Below, piece after piece: positions 11,706 through 24,900 of a stretch of DNA of 64,000 nucleotides; the first letter of the stretch is position 1, and every line of letters begins with the position of its first letter. The stretch lies in the NCBI RefSeq assembly GCF_020921035.1, contig NC_063154.1:2480001-2544000 (forward strand). Reading direction: 5' to 3'. The notes beneath the pieces are model-generated. The model did no database searches, had not been told where the DNA came from, and was given only the letters and a program-made list of their open reading frames with translations. Origin of the DNA: Rhodamnia argentea (Eukaryota > Streptophyta > Magnoliopsida > Myrtales > Myrtaceae). Both the position numbers and the translations under genes were made by a program.

Positions 11706-14700
11706 GGGTAAATGACACCTCAAGTGACAATATTTGTATACGGCACTCACTTTGATGCTAATTTTTTTTTATTACTTAAATGCAAATTTTTTTGAAAAAT
11801 GATTATTTGATTGCCAACTCCCGTGAGCGTCGCTAGAAATCTTACATAGCGTCTACATGGCTCGCCGAAGGGTGCCAATCGGCAACAAAAAAAGACAAAA
11901 ATTAATAAATAATTCCAAGTAATATTAAAAAAGTAAAATTGAGCTAAAAATTCAAAAAAAAAAAAAAAAAAGTTGCAGCGGCGCAAGGTCAAGCCCTCGC
12001 TAGCCATCAACTAGGTTCGCTAGCCACTAGCCAGGGCTCGATGACCCTTGCCGACCCATTGTCGCGACCTAAAATTCGAAGACTCTAGGTTAATGGATTA
12101 TCGTGTCAATTATTTAACCAAGCTAACTCGAACTCTCCCAAGTTCATATCAAATTGCAACTTAATATGCAAAGATATTTGAATTGGAGTCACTACTAATC
12201 GTTTTTGGTAGGTCGATTAGAAACCTAAGTAAATTAAAGGGAAAACTAAATTACTTCTGCGAACAGTAGATTTTAAGTCCGGAGACTTGATTACGCTATA
12301 TTACTTTAACGTCATTTTGGTACCATTTTATTTCAGGAAAATGAATGCACAATCAATTAATTGAACATCCAGAAGTCAAGGTAATTGCAAGAAGCATACG
12401 CCAAGACAAATTGTTCTCACTTTTGAATTTTTGCTTTTTAATGGGATAAAGACTAACCTATATGCAATGCATGAATTTAATCTAAGATGCAAATGAATTA
12501 AATTAAATGCAAGGAAATCCTAAGCATGCATATGAAATTAATTTAATTAACTACATGACTAACCTAGATGACATGCAATTAAATGAAGCTAATGTACAAA
12601 TGATGTTATGCTCTAATTAAATTGACTACACGACTTACGAATTAATTGAAGACCTAAACATGCAAATTCTATAAGGTCTAAACCTAGAATACAAATGACA
12701 TAGCAAGCTTGTTTTGTATTATTTAAGTTTGCCTAATCCCCAACATATTAAAGATAAATTATTTTAGACATGAAAATCTACTCAAATATGCTGATTCTAT
12801 CATAGAATACAAATTTAAATTAACTCATTCTAAATTAATAAAACGTGAGAATATCTACATGATTTTAATTTAAGGATGCAAATCTATCTGAACATGACAA
12901 TTCATTCAACGCAATATCTTTTAGAATTTTAAATATCAGAGAAAGTGGATATCTCAACCGATTTTGAAAATATTTCGCGAATATTTGAGAAAATCTTTAA
13001 TTCGTAATCCTACGATTAACGATTGAACTCAAATCCTTGCTCGTCTGTTTTTTTTTTTTTTTGGAAAAAATATTCACTTTTATGATCTGCTCAGATATGC
13101 CAATAATCTCAAGTGAAATCAAATTAATATTTAAATATTAGAAAATATACCAAAAGATTGCCTTTCCAAGTTCGAATTCGCGCCGGAATTGATAACCCAA
13201 CATTGGGCTCCGCGAACCAGCTCGAGGGACTCTTTGAACAATGACCTCTTGGATGGAGGGAAGATCGGCTTCTGACTTTTGGCAAGGTACTGTAGTAGCC
13301 TTGTGATAGAGCCACGGCTGAGGATGCCAGTGTGCAAACCAACCTCCAAGTGGACTCTTTTGCTACGCTTCGGCGGACGTTCCTCAGTTTAGATCAAGCT
13401 TTCACCAAAGCCATCTTGACCACCGCTTGGAATTTTATCTTACATGCACAGAAAAGAAAGCAACTTTTTCCTTCTCCTCTTCTCGTGTCCTCTCGTGACG
13501 TTATCAAGTGCTCGGTGATTTGTCGTGCTCGCTGGTCTCGGGGCCGTATTCACGTCACGACATTGTTGAGGTAGTGACTGGCGATGAACATCAATTAGCC
13601 GTGGGATTGCAACGACATGTAGGGATGCCGAGACCTTCGTCGTCGAAGCAAGCAAGCGGAAGTGGTGGCTGCTTGGCAGTCACTTGTCGTTGCCGGAATT
13701 TGCTCCATCAAGAATGAAAATGAACCTTGTATTCACCGAGAGAAAGAAAAAGAAGCCCTTTTTCCTCAATGATGTCAGACCCTCTTCTCGCCTTTTCTAT
13801 CCCCTTTCTCAGTGGATGATGGACTCTCTCTCTCTCGTGTAAAGGACATGGTAAGATGATAAAGGGATCAATCATCACTTCATCAGACGCCTAGAAGAGA
13901 CTTCTCGTGGCTGATCTCATTCTCTTTCTCGCTCTATCTCTCGTTTTTTTTTTTTTTCTTTCTCTGACCGACCTCACTTGGACCAAAACTCCTCCTGACT
14001 TTTCTGCACTATAATACTGCGTAGCTCCTGAAGTATGAGTCCCTTTTATAGCCGAGTAGACTTGAGTTAGCTAAAAAGAAATCAGATTGCAATCTTTTTT
14101 CTGTTTCGCTTGCAAGTATGGACGCGTGAAGATCTCTAACCAATCAATCTAAATACCAAACCGAATTCTTCTCTTCAATTTCGCTAACTGATAATCCTTT
14201 TATCTTAAGGATTCCGTTGTGAAGTGGGGTGGTTTTAAACTTCTTTTCGTCGTGCTTAGTCCCATGAATTTAATTAAGCTCAAACACTCGAGTCCATCCG
14301 CTGTCAGTCCAATAAAAAATGTAAATTTATGCGTGCTAAAAAATAAAATAAAATGAATGCAAACTATATGCAATATGATTTAATTATTTTTGTAGGGACT
14401 AAAGTTAGCCCCCTAATTTTTATATAATAAGAAATCAAAATATAGGTGTCAACACACATCTCCCACCATCGCCAGCTATCGCCGAGGATAGGGTGGCGGC
14501 AGCGAGGGCTATGCGAGCCCTCGCCACTGTGCAAAGAAGTTTTGTTTTTTTTTTATATAGTTTTTCAGCTTGTTTTTAAACTTGATTTAACTTTTTTTTA
14601 AAAAAAAATTAGCTTAATTTGTAAAAGTCAGTACTGAATTTTCTATAAAAAAAAAAAATTGCCACATGGCCTTATTTAAAAAAAGAAATTGACGCAAGCC

Positions 14701-14896
14701 TTTAAAAAAAAATCCATGTAAAATTAAAAAATTAATAAAAAAAAAAAGCCATGTGGACTGTTTTGCTGGAATTTCTTGCCATTGGCACTTAAGTGATTAT
14801 TTTTCTCCGATTTGACACTTAAGTGTTTAAAAAAAAAATTATTGGCACCAGACTAGGGTCATACACAAATATCAACAATTGAGGTGTCCACTGCCC
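11706..14896. mobile_element. Long-TIR DNA element split by an LTR sequence
   Basis: Left arm 11706-12059 and right arm 14455-14896 are inverted repeats of one another at their ends: left GGGTAAATGACACCTCAA, right end read in reverse GGGCAGTGGACACCTCAA, continuing through ATATTTGTRTA. Flanks GAAAATAT (11698-11705) and AAAAATAT (14897-14904) look like an 8-bp target duplication with one mismatch. Unit A carries the uninterrupted site (GAGAATATATGCATAT, near 3614-3629), which independently fixes the ends. The GC-rich inner part of both arms resembles the core of the element at 30441-31299. No transposase is present, so this is a MITE-like or non-autonomous MULE-like copy. Confidence 0.78.
12060..14454. 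mobile_element. Probable solo LTR nested in the TIR element
   Basis: A 2.4-kb segment beginning TGTCGCGACC and ending GGTGTCAACA, that is TG...CA termini typical of plant LTRs. It is bracketed by near-identical 5-bp flanks (CCCAT and CACAT). It separates the two arms of the surrounding TIR element. No gag-pol coding region, primer-binding site or second LTR is seen, so it is read as a solo LTR from unequal recombination. Short ORFs inside have no recognised domains. The LTR identity is inferred from ends and position only. Confidence 0.6.
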
Positions 14897-14904
14897 AAAA
14901 ATAT

Positions 14905-15369
14905 GTGTATATTTCGTGAAAGGAAAGGGGAAATTACAAACCAACCAACTAGAGTCACCTTCTTCAGTATAATCTACACAATCCAACTTGACCGACATTG
15001 GAGTGATGCGATCTAATCATGTGAAGAAGAAGAAGAAGAAGAAGAACCAGTTCAGTCAAAGCCCGTTTTCAAGTGAAAGAACTCCAGATATTGCAAATAT
15101 CATTTTGTATTCAGGTGCTTCCACATGGAAAAAATTTCTATCTTCCCTCTGTGTAAAACCAAGTGAATGCAGATTCCATTTAAGGGGATTTCCCCAAACG
15201 TTTCAGATTAGATGCTGCAATTCAGAAAAGGAAGAACTCTGAAGACCAGCTCAGATGCCAGCGGATTTGTATCACTGAGCCAGTTCAACTTGCTTTATTT
15301 ATTTCCAATTCCTAATCACAGCAGCCAATTTTAGTATCAGCAAACCCAAATTACAAGTTCAGTGTGAGG
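14905..15369. other. 3' flank of the LAX gene
   Basis: Duplicated spacer and presumed 3' UTR of LAX, aligning with 3640-4121 of unit A. Contains a GAA microsatellite at 15023-15046. No separate gene is seen. Confidence 0.6.
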
Positions 15370-17761
15370 TCAATGGTGTGATGGGGAAGGTGGCTTGCAC
15401 TGGTAACACTTAGCAAAGAGCCCAAATGTGTCCACTTGCTTGATGAAGTTGGTCATGCTCGCCCATCCTCCGAACCCGAACCCGACCACCAAGACCCAGC
15501 ACACCACGAAAGCGTTCAACACGTACATGCCCGTCCAGCTCGCCAGGAAAGATGGGGGCTTCTCAGCTGCGTTCTGCATGCAAGAATTCGATACATGTCA
15601 AATGAAAAGAAGACTAGACTCTCGATCAGCAGCATATATTGTTGTACTGCCTTATGCAAGGACGATTCATATCATGTCAGGACCTGCCGGGCGGAGGCCG
15701 ACCGGTAAGTGACCATGTGGGCGGCGGCAGGGATGATGTACACAGTGAAGCTGACCAAGAGGGCGCCCACGGCGGAGTTGATGGGCCCGAAGAAGGGGAA
15801 AATGATGGCCAGGAACCAGATGGGGATCACCACCGGCAACCGGGCAAGCGCCCTCAAGAATATGCTCTTCGTGTGGTGCACCCCTATCACCTTCTCCCAC
15901 ACAAAGTAGAGCGGAGTGCACGCGAACCCAAATGTTATGAACTGGGATGCCAATAAAATCACACATTAAACATCTTTGTCAATGGATTCAAGGGAAAACT
16001 ATCTATACTAGTGAGTAGTACAAGTGCACGTATGTGAAAACATGTAATGGAGGGAAATTTGATGGGAGGAACCTGGTGGATGAGCATCAAAATGACAGCA
16101 GCATCGCGCCACCCCGAGGGAGGGAGGAGAGAGAAGGCGTTGGCATGGGTCAACAGCTGGTCGCCGAAGGCCCAGTACACCGCCGTCGCCGATGGAATCG
16201 TGAGAGTGAACACATATAGTGTGGCCAGCAGATATATGTACTTGAACTTTCTCGGCTTCCACATTGCGTCCATTATTTCACTGTAGCGGTTTTACACGAC
16301 TTGTTCAGATCATGAAGAAAAGGTAAATTTTTCGACAATACTCATCGCCATCAATCCTAGAAGACAATTGATCTAAGTATTGTGCTACATTCACTGTCAA
16401 TAATCAGGCTAGTACTGCTCCTTTTGAGTTTAATCACATAAACTTCAGTCAATGACTATAGTTAGTAAGAAGAAATCGAGCACAAACACGTACATTAAAC
16501 AAGAGCGAGACGGAGGAGGAACTCACACTGTGACGGCATGCCCGCCAAAAGTGTAGAGGATATTGGTGGCGCCGGTGAAATACAGGACCAGCTTGGTAGG
16601 TCCTGAGTGGGTCACACCCTCAACCTGCACCATTTTTCTCAATTGGCATTTCTATCAAGAACCAAAGAAATGAAGTAAAATTAGAAGGCCTGAAAGTCTT
16701 ACCTGGCCATGAGCGAGGGCCGCGGCGGTCAAGTACCAAGCGGTGTAGGTGGTCATGCCAAGGCCGAGGAAGGACCAAACCCGATAGTTGTGGAAGGAGG
16801 GGACGAACACGGTGGTCGCGCAGCATGCTCCGAATATGTACGTCCATGTCCTCTTGTCCAAATGGTCATTGATGTAGTATATGTTGCTGTAATGCCATGA
16901 CCAACCAAAGAATCGTACATATGAACGACAAAAAGACAGTAAAAACACACAGATTGACCAAGTTGTTGTCTCAATTAAGCGAAAAGAGATCACCAATCAT
17001 CAGAAATGACCAACCTTGCGCAGGCTATGAGCTGGATGACTGATCCAAAGAGGAGGAAGGTGCAGTTAAAAGCCAGCCCAATGGCTTTCCAGTAGGTACC
17101 CAGCAAACCATCCAGTACCTCGAACCACTGAACCAAAACCAGAGCAGATTCACCCCAAGTTCAGCGATTTTGATTAGATGAATGTGTAAATCATGATCTT
17201 TGTTTCGTTTATGGAAATTCTTGAATAGAGAAGGACCTGAATGACATGGTTCTTGAAGCTGTGATTCTCCTTCTCTTTCCTGGTTCGGTACTCGACGTAG
17301 AGCACGCTGATGAGATACGCCGTCCAGCTCCCCAGAATGCCATAGAAGATCTGCAGAATTATCCCGGAAAGCATCCCAAGCTGAGAGAACGAGTAGGGCA
17401 GCGTCAACAGCACCTGTGCCACCTGCGCAATGTCTCAAAATGGATGAGAGTCTGATCAAAATTGATCAAGCTTTTGACTTGTAAACTGAAGCCAGATACT
17501 TTAATTTGAGGCAAAATCACTGGCATGAGTCATCACATGTCCAAGAGAGTGATTGTTGGACGCAAGAGTTAAGTCTACCTGATTGGAGGCACAGCTGAAC
17601 CAAGCATCATACACAGACCCGCCATGCCAGAGGAGGCTCTTGAGGCCAGAGCCGGAGTCATCTGTTTGCTCCTTTTCGTCTTCTCCTACTGCTCTGCCTC
17701 TCTCTCCGGCGTTGGTGAAGCTAGAGACCATCGCCTCTTCAGCCTGCGTCTGAGACAGCAT
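15370..17761 (-). CDS. LAX: AUX1/LAX-type auxin influx carrier
   Basis: Plasma-membrane proton/auxin symporter of the amino acid/auxin permease family, driving polar auxin transport. Eight coding exons (minus): 17579-17761, 17237-17422, 17015-17127, 16703-16886, 16527-16624, 16280-16073, 15684-15941, 15370-15573. The total is 1434 nt, all in phase, giving 477 aa, normal for the family. Diagnostic stretches: WHGGSVYDAWFSCASNQVAQ near the N terminus, LPYSFSQLGMLSG, NHVIQWFEVLDGLLG, SNIYYINDHLDKRTWTYIFG, FTGATNILYTFGGHAVTVEIM, FITFGFACTPLYFVWEK and a tail ending FAKCYQCKPPSPSHH. About ten to eleven hydrophobic segments are evident. The Cys/Pro-rich tail looks closer to AUX1/LAX1 than to LAX3, but the subfamily is not settled. 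An internal Met at residue 11 is an alternative start. The 3' end was duplicated into 4122-4498. Confidence 0.95.
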
Positions 17762-17968
17762 TTTCTCCTCTTTGTCCTGCAGCCAAATTCAAGCCTCTGA
17801 ATACGCGAAGAACAAACCATTGAATGGACACTGACCAACGGGAAGAAAAATGCAGGCTTGTGACCAAAAGAGCCAGTGCATGCGAGAGAGAAACAGAGAG
17901 CAGACCCAAAACTCAAACGGGCCCGTTGCTCTGTTCTCCGCACATATGTTTACATGTGGAGCATGATG

Positions 17969-18013
<45 letters not shown>

Positions 18014-18240
18014 ACAGCTGTGTGCAGCTCCAAACGTTTTCTCAGTTGGGGGCTCTTTTTGTGTAACGCCCAAAAGAGAGACGACCCATTCTTCACGTAA
18101 GGAAACTACTCGATACGCTTGATTCCTTCTTCAATGCCCTTTAAACCGCTTGCCATTCTTGCCAGAGAATACAGAGGTTGAGTGGAGCGGTTTCCTATAG
18201 TTGCATGTAATGTAATGTATATCCAGTCATCCTTGAAGTG
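17762..18240. promoter_or_regulatory. 5' UTR and promoter region of LAX
   Basis: Upstream of the minus-strand LAX start. It includes a CT/GA microsatellite at about 17972-18010 (GA-rich on the coding strand), a common feature of plant 5' leaders. The exact transcription start is not visible. Confidence 0.45.
17972..18010. repeat. (TC)n microsatellite
   Basis: About 19 perfect TC units, some 210 bp upstream of the LAX start codon. Confidence 0.95.
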
Positions 18241-21180
18241 TAGGATCCAATATTTCCAGTTCAGGGAGGATATGATCAAAAACAACTAGGAGGCAGAAAA
18301 AAAAAAAAAACGAGCTGTTTCTTGTCCAGAAAAAGTAGGTTTTGGTGTTTGGCACAAAGCCCAGACAGACAAAAACCAAGAGTAAGTGTTCTGAAGACGG
18401 AGGCCCAAGATCTGACAAGGAGGAGCACCCCAAACCAAACAGAGGAAAAACAGGGGATTCCTTTGCATGCGAAAGAGCATGAGCAGTGCCGTACATATAG
18501 GAACGTGTCAGTCGTCTTTGGACCAGAGAAAAAGAAGACTGCACCAAGAAAGAAAGCTCTCTCTTTCCTCTGTTTTTCTCTCCCTCAGTTGCATGGACCT
18601 TCATAAGTTCTGCAGAATGCTCTGTTCTCAGAAAATGTCGTTGATGATATTTTTTTTTTTTTTTTTGCCCGTCTCAGCATGTTACTCTCCAGTCTCTTGG
18701 CTTACTTATTTAATCATTAGATAAATCTCCGAAGCCCAGATCTAGATCAGAGTTCAATATTCCATGAATTGATCTTTTCTTTCTTCTGCTCACTTGTTGC
18801 TACACTGTCACGTCCCGGCTATGGTGTATCGCACAATTTACAGAAGTTTCAAAAGCAGCAGAACAAGGAAATGATCTTCAACAATCTTTATTTCCATGGA
18901 ACTAACGGATTTTAGTTCAAATGGCGACATGGTGTCCCGACATTCAAGAAAATTTCAGCTGCGTTATGATTTCGAGTATCATCTTTATAGTAACATGTAA
19001 TTACTAACTCATCTTATAATAAGCACGATTGCTTCGGAGAAATTTCGAAAGATAGAGAAAGAAAATTGGCATGAAAAACTTTTTGGTTCTCGGCTTACAC
19101 ATAGAGTACCGCATATTTATCAGGAACCCGTGCACGAATAAATAAACATTATACGAAATGAATTTCACATTATTGCTTTGATAGAACATTTCAAACTTTT
19201 TTATTACCATTATTTGACAATAAGTTCAGGGGTTAAAATGGAATTACAGCCTGAATGAGTGAGACTAACCAATATGATTGCGGCTATGATTCCACCTCTG
19301 ATTGACAGGATGCGCATCTCAAGACGAAATCAAAGAGATTATAAAAAGTGATTAAACTGTTGACTTTTCTTGCAAGAGTAGGATGGATTTGCAGTTCTGT
19401 GACTAGACAGAATCCTCTCTTTCGCGAGCACTGTCTGAGAATGATGAATCTTGGCCAAACCGCTAATCCTTAGTTTTAATGGCCTTCCATTAAAATTTCC
19501 CATTGCAAGATGTTCCGGGAAATTGTCCGAACGATCCCACGCTTATTATGTGGATGTCAATTTAGTCTTAATTTTTTTTTTTCGATTTTGCCAATTCAAT
19601 CCTAAATATTTGCGTGAAATTCCAATGTGGTCCTTTCGATGCGTCGCCTAGGACAGTCGGCAATGACTGGATCACCGGATCAGCGCTTTGCAGCAAAAAT
19701 TTATCGGAAGAACAATTTAAGCACTAAATTGGTAAAATTAGAAAGTTTAGATATGAATGGATTTCTGTATAATAAGTTTATGACTAACTGGGTAATTTTC
19801 CTCGAGATCCTCCACGTAAGAAATGCGATCAGTGAATCGCCTAGTGAATTTGCTCGTTTCATTTCATTTTCTTTTATAGCGCTCGGTTGGTCTTTTAGTG
19901 CCTTTAAGTCATCACCGCCGCGTTGGCACGGAAAAAGCCATCCTTGGGTTAGGAAGAAGGTGCATTCACTTGAATTTCGAATTCTCGAGAGGTGTATTTG
20001 AGATTTGGGCATCACCCTCATAGAAGTTGCTTGATTTCCTGTTGAGGAGTCTCTTACATCTTCCCTAAGCAATTTCATGATGTAAAATTCGATCGAATTT
20101 TGATACCGCCGTCCTAATTGGCGAACTTCCACACGAGGTAATATGAAAATGGGTCATGCATCGAAGTGGATATTTTTCGTTGACTGATTTTCCTAAAAGA
20201 CATAAGCAATCATTTTTTCGAAAAAATATTTTACGAATCATTAATTTTTCGCGAGACAAACGCATCATTAATATCACCCTAATACACATTCAAAAGTTTC
20301 AATCGCGTTTCAAGGGTGCAAACTCCAGAGCCACACGAGAAGAGCCTCTTCCGAGATTGTATTGTTGTTGGCAAATGTGCTTGGGAGACTAGTCTACATT
20401 CGATTTTCATGTTGGTACATGGATTCCTAAATAGGAACATCTTCGTTCACACGAAAAAGATGCAATTGAAATACAAGTAGATGGATAGGATGCAAGTAAT
20501 GACGAAGAGTTGAGTAGACATCTATATCTTTAGGGCATGTTTGGTACTGCTCATATCTCTATGATCCATGTTTTTTTGTTTTAGGGAATAGAAAAAGAAT
20601 AGAAATTTATTTTTTTTTTTTTTTTTTTTTTTTGTTCTCAGAGAACATATTTAAAACAGAAACGAGAATTTAAAAAAATTATTTTTCTATTCTGGAAAAT
20701 AGAATTAAAAAAAATCATTTGTGCTTAAAAATTATTGTCGAGAACAAAATCATTATCACACATACCCTTAGTTTTCTCCATTCCCAGTGACTTCACAGCA
20801 TGACGAATCGCACTGGCTCGTGGATTTAGGTCTTTCCAGTGAAAAAAAGGATGAGCATTTTCAAAGTAGTCTTTCCTCATGGGACTGAATAGTTTTCCCT
20901 GAAACGGCAGCGCTTATAACAAGACGTTGAAATCTTCGAAAGCTTCTTTTGGCCTTCTTAGGAAAATAAATGGGTTTAGGTTGAAGCCTTTTGCTGATTT
21001 TATATTTCTCCAAAACCTTTTGCTTTTCGCCAACGCGTCTCTCCATTGGCATTCCGACCCTCACAGCCTTACACTTACAGGGCCTATACGGAGGATCACA
21101 GGGCTCCTGTAAAAATGTCGGTTTCTCAATACGAACAAGACAGGCGCACAGGCGGCACAAACACTGGCCTCTTAAGACAT
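18241..21180. other. Gene-poor spacer with decayed repeats
   Basis: No recognisable gene. Long poly-T runs lie at 18647-18666 and 20610-20633. Around 19480-19640 there are phrases (CCAATTCAATCCTAAAT, CAATTTAGTCTTAATT) like those in the arms of the 30441-31299 element, suggesting a TIR-element relic. At 20530-20720 there is an end-like motif (CATGTTTGGTACTG) followed by A/T-rich arms. Short ORFs here look random. Confidence 0.4.
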
Positions 21181-21184
21181 ACAC

Positions 21185-21800
21185 GGGCAGCATTTCTACT
21201 TCAGAAATTAATTAAAAATTAATTTTTTTTTACTTCTGTTCTAAAAGTCAATTTCAGATAAGAGAAATTCGTAAGATAGCGATTGAAAATTTCTACTGCC
21301 AAAACATTATTAACATAAAATCTTTTATAAAAAATTATTATCGAGAATTGAAAAATTTCTACTTCATTTTTTAACCTTTTAAATTTCATTAAAAAATAAT
21401 TTTTATTATTTATTTACTTTTTCAGCGACTCGACGGTGGCGACGGCAGCTTGCCGGGACAGTGATCAATGGTTGGCGGCCACGTAGTCGATGGTGGGCGG
21501 TGGAGATCGATGGCGATCGGTGATTGGTGGTGGGCAGCGATAGGCGAAGGTCGGCAGCAGTTAGAGGCGGGGGTCACAAGCGGCAGTGAGCAGTGGTTAG
21601 AAGTGGACAGCGGACGTGGTTGAAAAGAGAGTAAGTACCCAATGAAAAGAGAGTGAGGCAAAAAGCACTTTTTGAGATGAGAAGCAATTTTTTTTAACTT
21701 CTCAATTTGGGTGAAACAAAACTTCAGAAGTAGAAATTTATTCAGAAGTAAAAAAATTTACCAAACACATTTCTATTCCAGAAACACTTCTGAAGCAGAA
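21185..21800. mobile_element. Degenerate TIR element with GC-rich core
   Basis: The outer parts are imperfect inverted copies rich in AATTTCTACTTCAGAA-type words (21190-21260 against 21690-21800). They enclose a GC-rich core (21420-21640) of GGCGG/CGATGG-type low-complexity DNA. No clean target duplication could be read, so the boundaries are approximate. Confidence 0.4.
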
Positions 21801-21995
21801 ATTTCACTTCCGAAAGTGTTATCATGCGCACACTTAATAGGTGCTGTCTACTTTGACATAGAATTTCACTCTTCTTCAAATTAACTGTGAAATAGAAATA
21901 GAAAATAGAAATAGAATGGAACCAATTTCCTAAAACAACTGGTAGAGCATGCATATATACAAACACATCAATGGCTTACCTTTCTATACCAACAT

Positions 21996-24900
21996 TCAAG
22001 CAATGAAGAAGATGAAAATCATCAGGAAAAATATCAAGATGGCAAAAATCTTTATCATCAACCACCTATTGGATGATATTTGATTGAGATGCCTCAACAA
22101 AGCGCTGCGAGCTCCTTCTACGTTCACCAAGGACTCTTCCATATTGTCGTCAATCCTGGTTGCACCATTGAAGGTGACCATCATGAAAAGCGTTCATATT
22201 GTAATTTCAGCATAACGACTTGCAGATGGACAAGCTCCAAAATGCACTATTAATCGTCCCTTACGGCTTCTATTCGTTTCATGTCTTGCATTAATTTTCA
22301 GGGCAGCATACAGAAGATGATTGCCATGGAAAGGGGGCAAACCTGATAGCCACTTCACCTTGCTGTGCAACCATTGAAGCCAAATGCGTGAATATGCCAC
22401 TCAGTTCAGTTATTGTGGATTCCACGTTGTGAAGAGCAGTTGCGCGGCTTTGAGAATAGTTTTCTTGCCGAGGAACCACCTGCTGCAACATGGACATCTC
22501 CACGGAGTCGGATGGACTATTATCTGCTGCTAATCTTCGTCTGAGTAAAAAGTTGTTAATTCACAAGAAAAGTTCAAATAATATATATAGATAGTTAGAT
22601 AACAGTTTCGCCAGGCAAAACTAACAATTACAAATGGCAGTTGCCCCCGAACATAGCTCTAACGTATGTGCAAATATATGGGTTTTCTTTTTTCATACTC
22701 TATTTATTCATTCTCTCCTACATGACCGGAGCAATGAACCTATTTGAAGAGGATCTAGTTATCTAGTAACTGTCACTTTACTGCTGGCGTGCACACTGCA
22801 CAGTGCATATGCAGAATCTTAAGGAACTTTCGTCGCACCAAGTAGCAATGCAAAGTCGAGTTCACCACGCAAAACCACCTTCCGCAGTCTTTTTGACAGA
22901 GAGTATCGCATAAGATATTGTGAGGGCTGCAATCCCCTAATCCAATGTCAATCCCTTCAAAGATGAAGTTCTCCCGGTAGCAACTATTACAGCTACAAAC
23001 CAACTCCAGCATTCTTTAAATTGATACTGGCTACACGCCATCAAGAGAGCAATCCACTCTCAATATTGCACCATAAAGCAGAGGGGGTTGGGTAGCCAAA
23101 ATCCAAATTTTGCGATTTAAAGGTTGGCCTTAAGTTTTCTCATCTCATTGCATATGCTCCGAAATATGTTCGCATCTAACTATGCAACCTGTCGGAGATT
23201 GAATAAGACTCTGACAAGGTACTAACGTAAAAAAAGGAAGCGTTTTCAGAGTTTCGCTGTTTTACATTGTAGCCGCAGCATCATTTTATGCCAACTACTA
23301 TTTAATGAGACAATGTTTCAACTACTATTTAATGAGACAATGTTTCAGAGTGCTTTCACCAAATCATGCTAAAAGTATCGCTTTATCTTCTTTGGAGAAA
23401 GTATCGATGAAGCCACAGCTTAGCTTGTAAGATGGTGTAAGACATACCTCAATTGGTTGCCAACTTGCGATCCATTTGAAGGCAATCTGAGCAGTCGCGA
23501 AGAGGCAGAGTCGGGGCCAAATAGATGGAGAGAGAAAATTTGATATCAATAATTAGAAGGTGAAGCAATTCTTACATATGTAAAGATAATGGGAAAGATG
23601 CACAGTAATGAGAAGTTGCGTTTAGTAATGGTACCAAGGAAAAATAAATTATTGATGCCGAAGAGATTATAAATGTAAGAAAAATTAAAATGCTGTTGCA
23701 CACTAGGATCTGGTGTTTCCTTTTTTGCAAATCTAATGAACATAACCAGTCCAACTATATGCCACCAAACATACACAAACCCTCCAAGTTTCAATTGCCA
23801 TATTATTTGAAGAAACACTATTTGTATCTTCTGAATGGATTTGCTTGTAAATGAAAACTTCACATGGGGTTTTTTGACAAGTGTAAGTGTCGTATGTTGC
23901 AAAAGTTACAAGATATTAAAGCATCATACAGTCGAGGAATATTGAAAAGAAAATTCCTACAGAGATAACTTATGGCAAGACATAGAAAATGGATAAACCA
24001 CTGCAAGATTTAAGAATAATCTCCTTGATGTTCCACCATGTGCACATTTTGCACTCTCTTACTTAATCTCCTTGCAAGAGTTAACTGTTTCTGTGCAATC
24101 ACAGACGAAGTCAAGCCAACCAGTTTCCAAAGGATCCAACGAAATACTTACGCTGCTTGGGGTGGACTTCCAGATTCATTGGATGAGCTTGACCAGGGAG
24201 GTGGCTCGGTCACAGGCTTTGTATGCTGCTTAAAATGGTTTTCTCTTGATGCATTGGCAGAAAACATCTGTTTCCGGTTTTCATGTGCCTTGATATTCTG
24301 ATACAAAAAACCGTGTATGAGAACATGGAAGGAGAGTAGAAATACATCAAATTAAACATGAAGACCTGCCCAAAAATAATAGCTAACCTGAGTTCTGGTT
24401 TTCAAAACATCCTGGAGGTGTTTTGTAGTTCCCATAAGTTTGCTTTTCAGGTCATCACAAACAGTGGTCGAATGGACGGCTCTATCTTCTGAATAGTTGC
24501 CACCATTCATTTCTATATTTTGAAGGGTCTGCAAATCTTGAACGGCGATATTCAGCGCTGTGATGTCATCCTTAATCAATGAAGTTAGTTGTTGTATTTC
24601 AATTGTGGGGTCGTCAAACATAGATGACCTTTTTGCCACTGCATTTGACAAAATTGTCAAACAACACCACTGCTTAGCATAAACAACACATCTCTAAATT
24701 TCATCCAGATTCACTACAATGGTAACTTCTGAGTTTGCAAGAAGTAATTTCAGCAACCAAAAGGTGGAAAGAAACCAAACACAATAGCAGAGACTTCCAC
24801 TCAAAATTGACCGCCAACAAAAAAACCAGGAACTCATCCTAATGATATTAATTTATCACAAGAATATTACAGCATAAGTCTGATGTTAAATGACTGAATC

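Noticed and set aside
13124-13717. Short open frames inside the proposed solo LTR
   Set aside because: They overlap on both strands without gag, protease, integrase or RT motifs.
15639-15966. Several plus- and minus-strand frames overlapping LAX exon 7
   Set aside because: Only the frame encoding FITFGFACTPLYFVWEK matches the carrier; the others are shadows.
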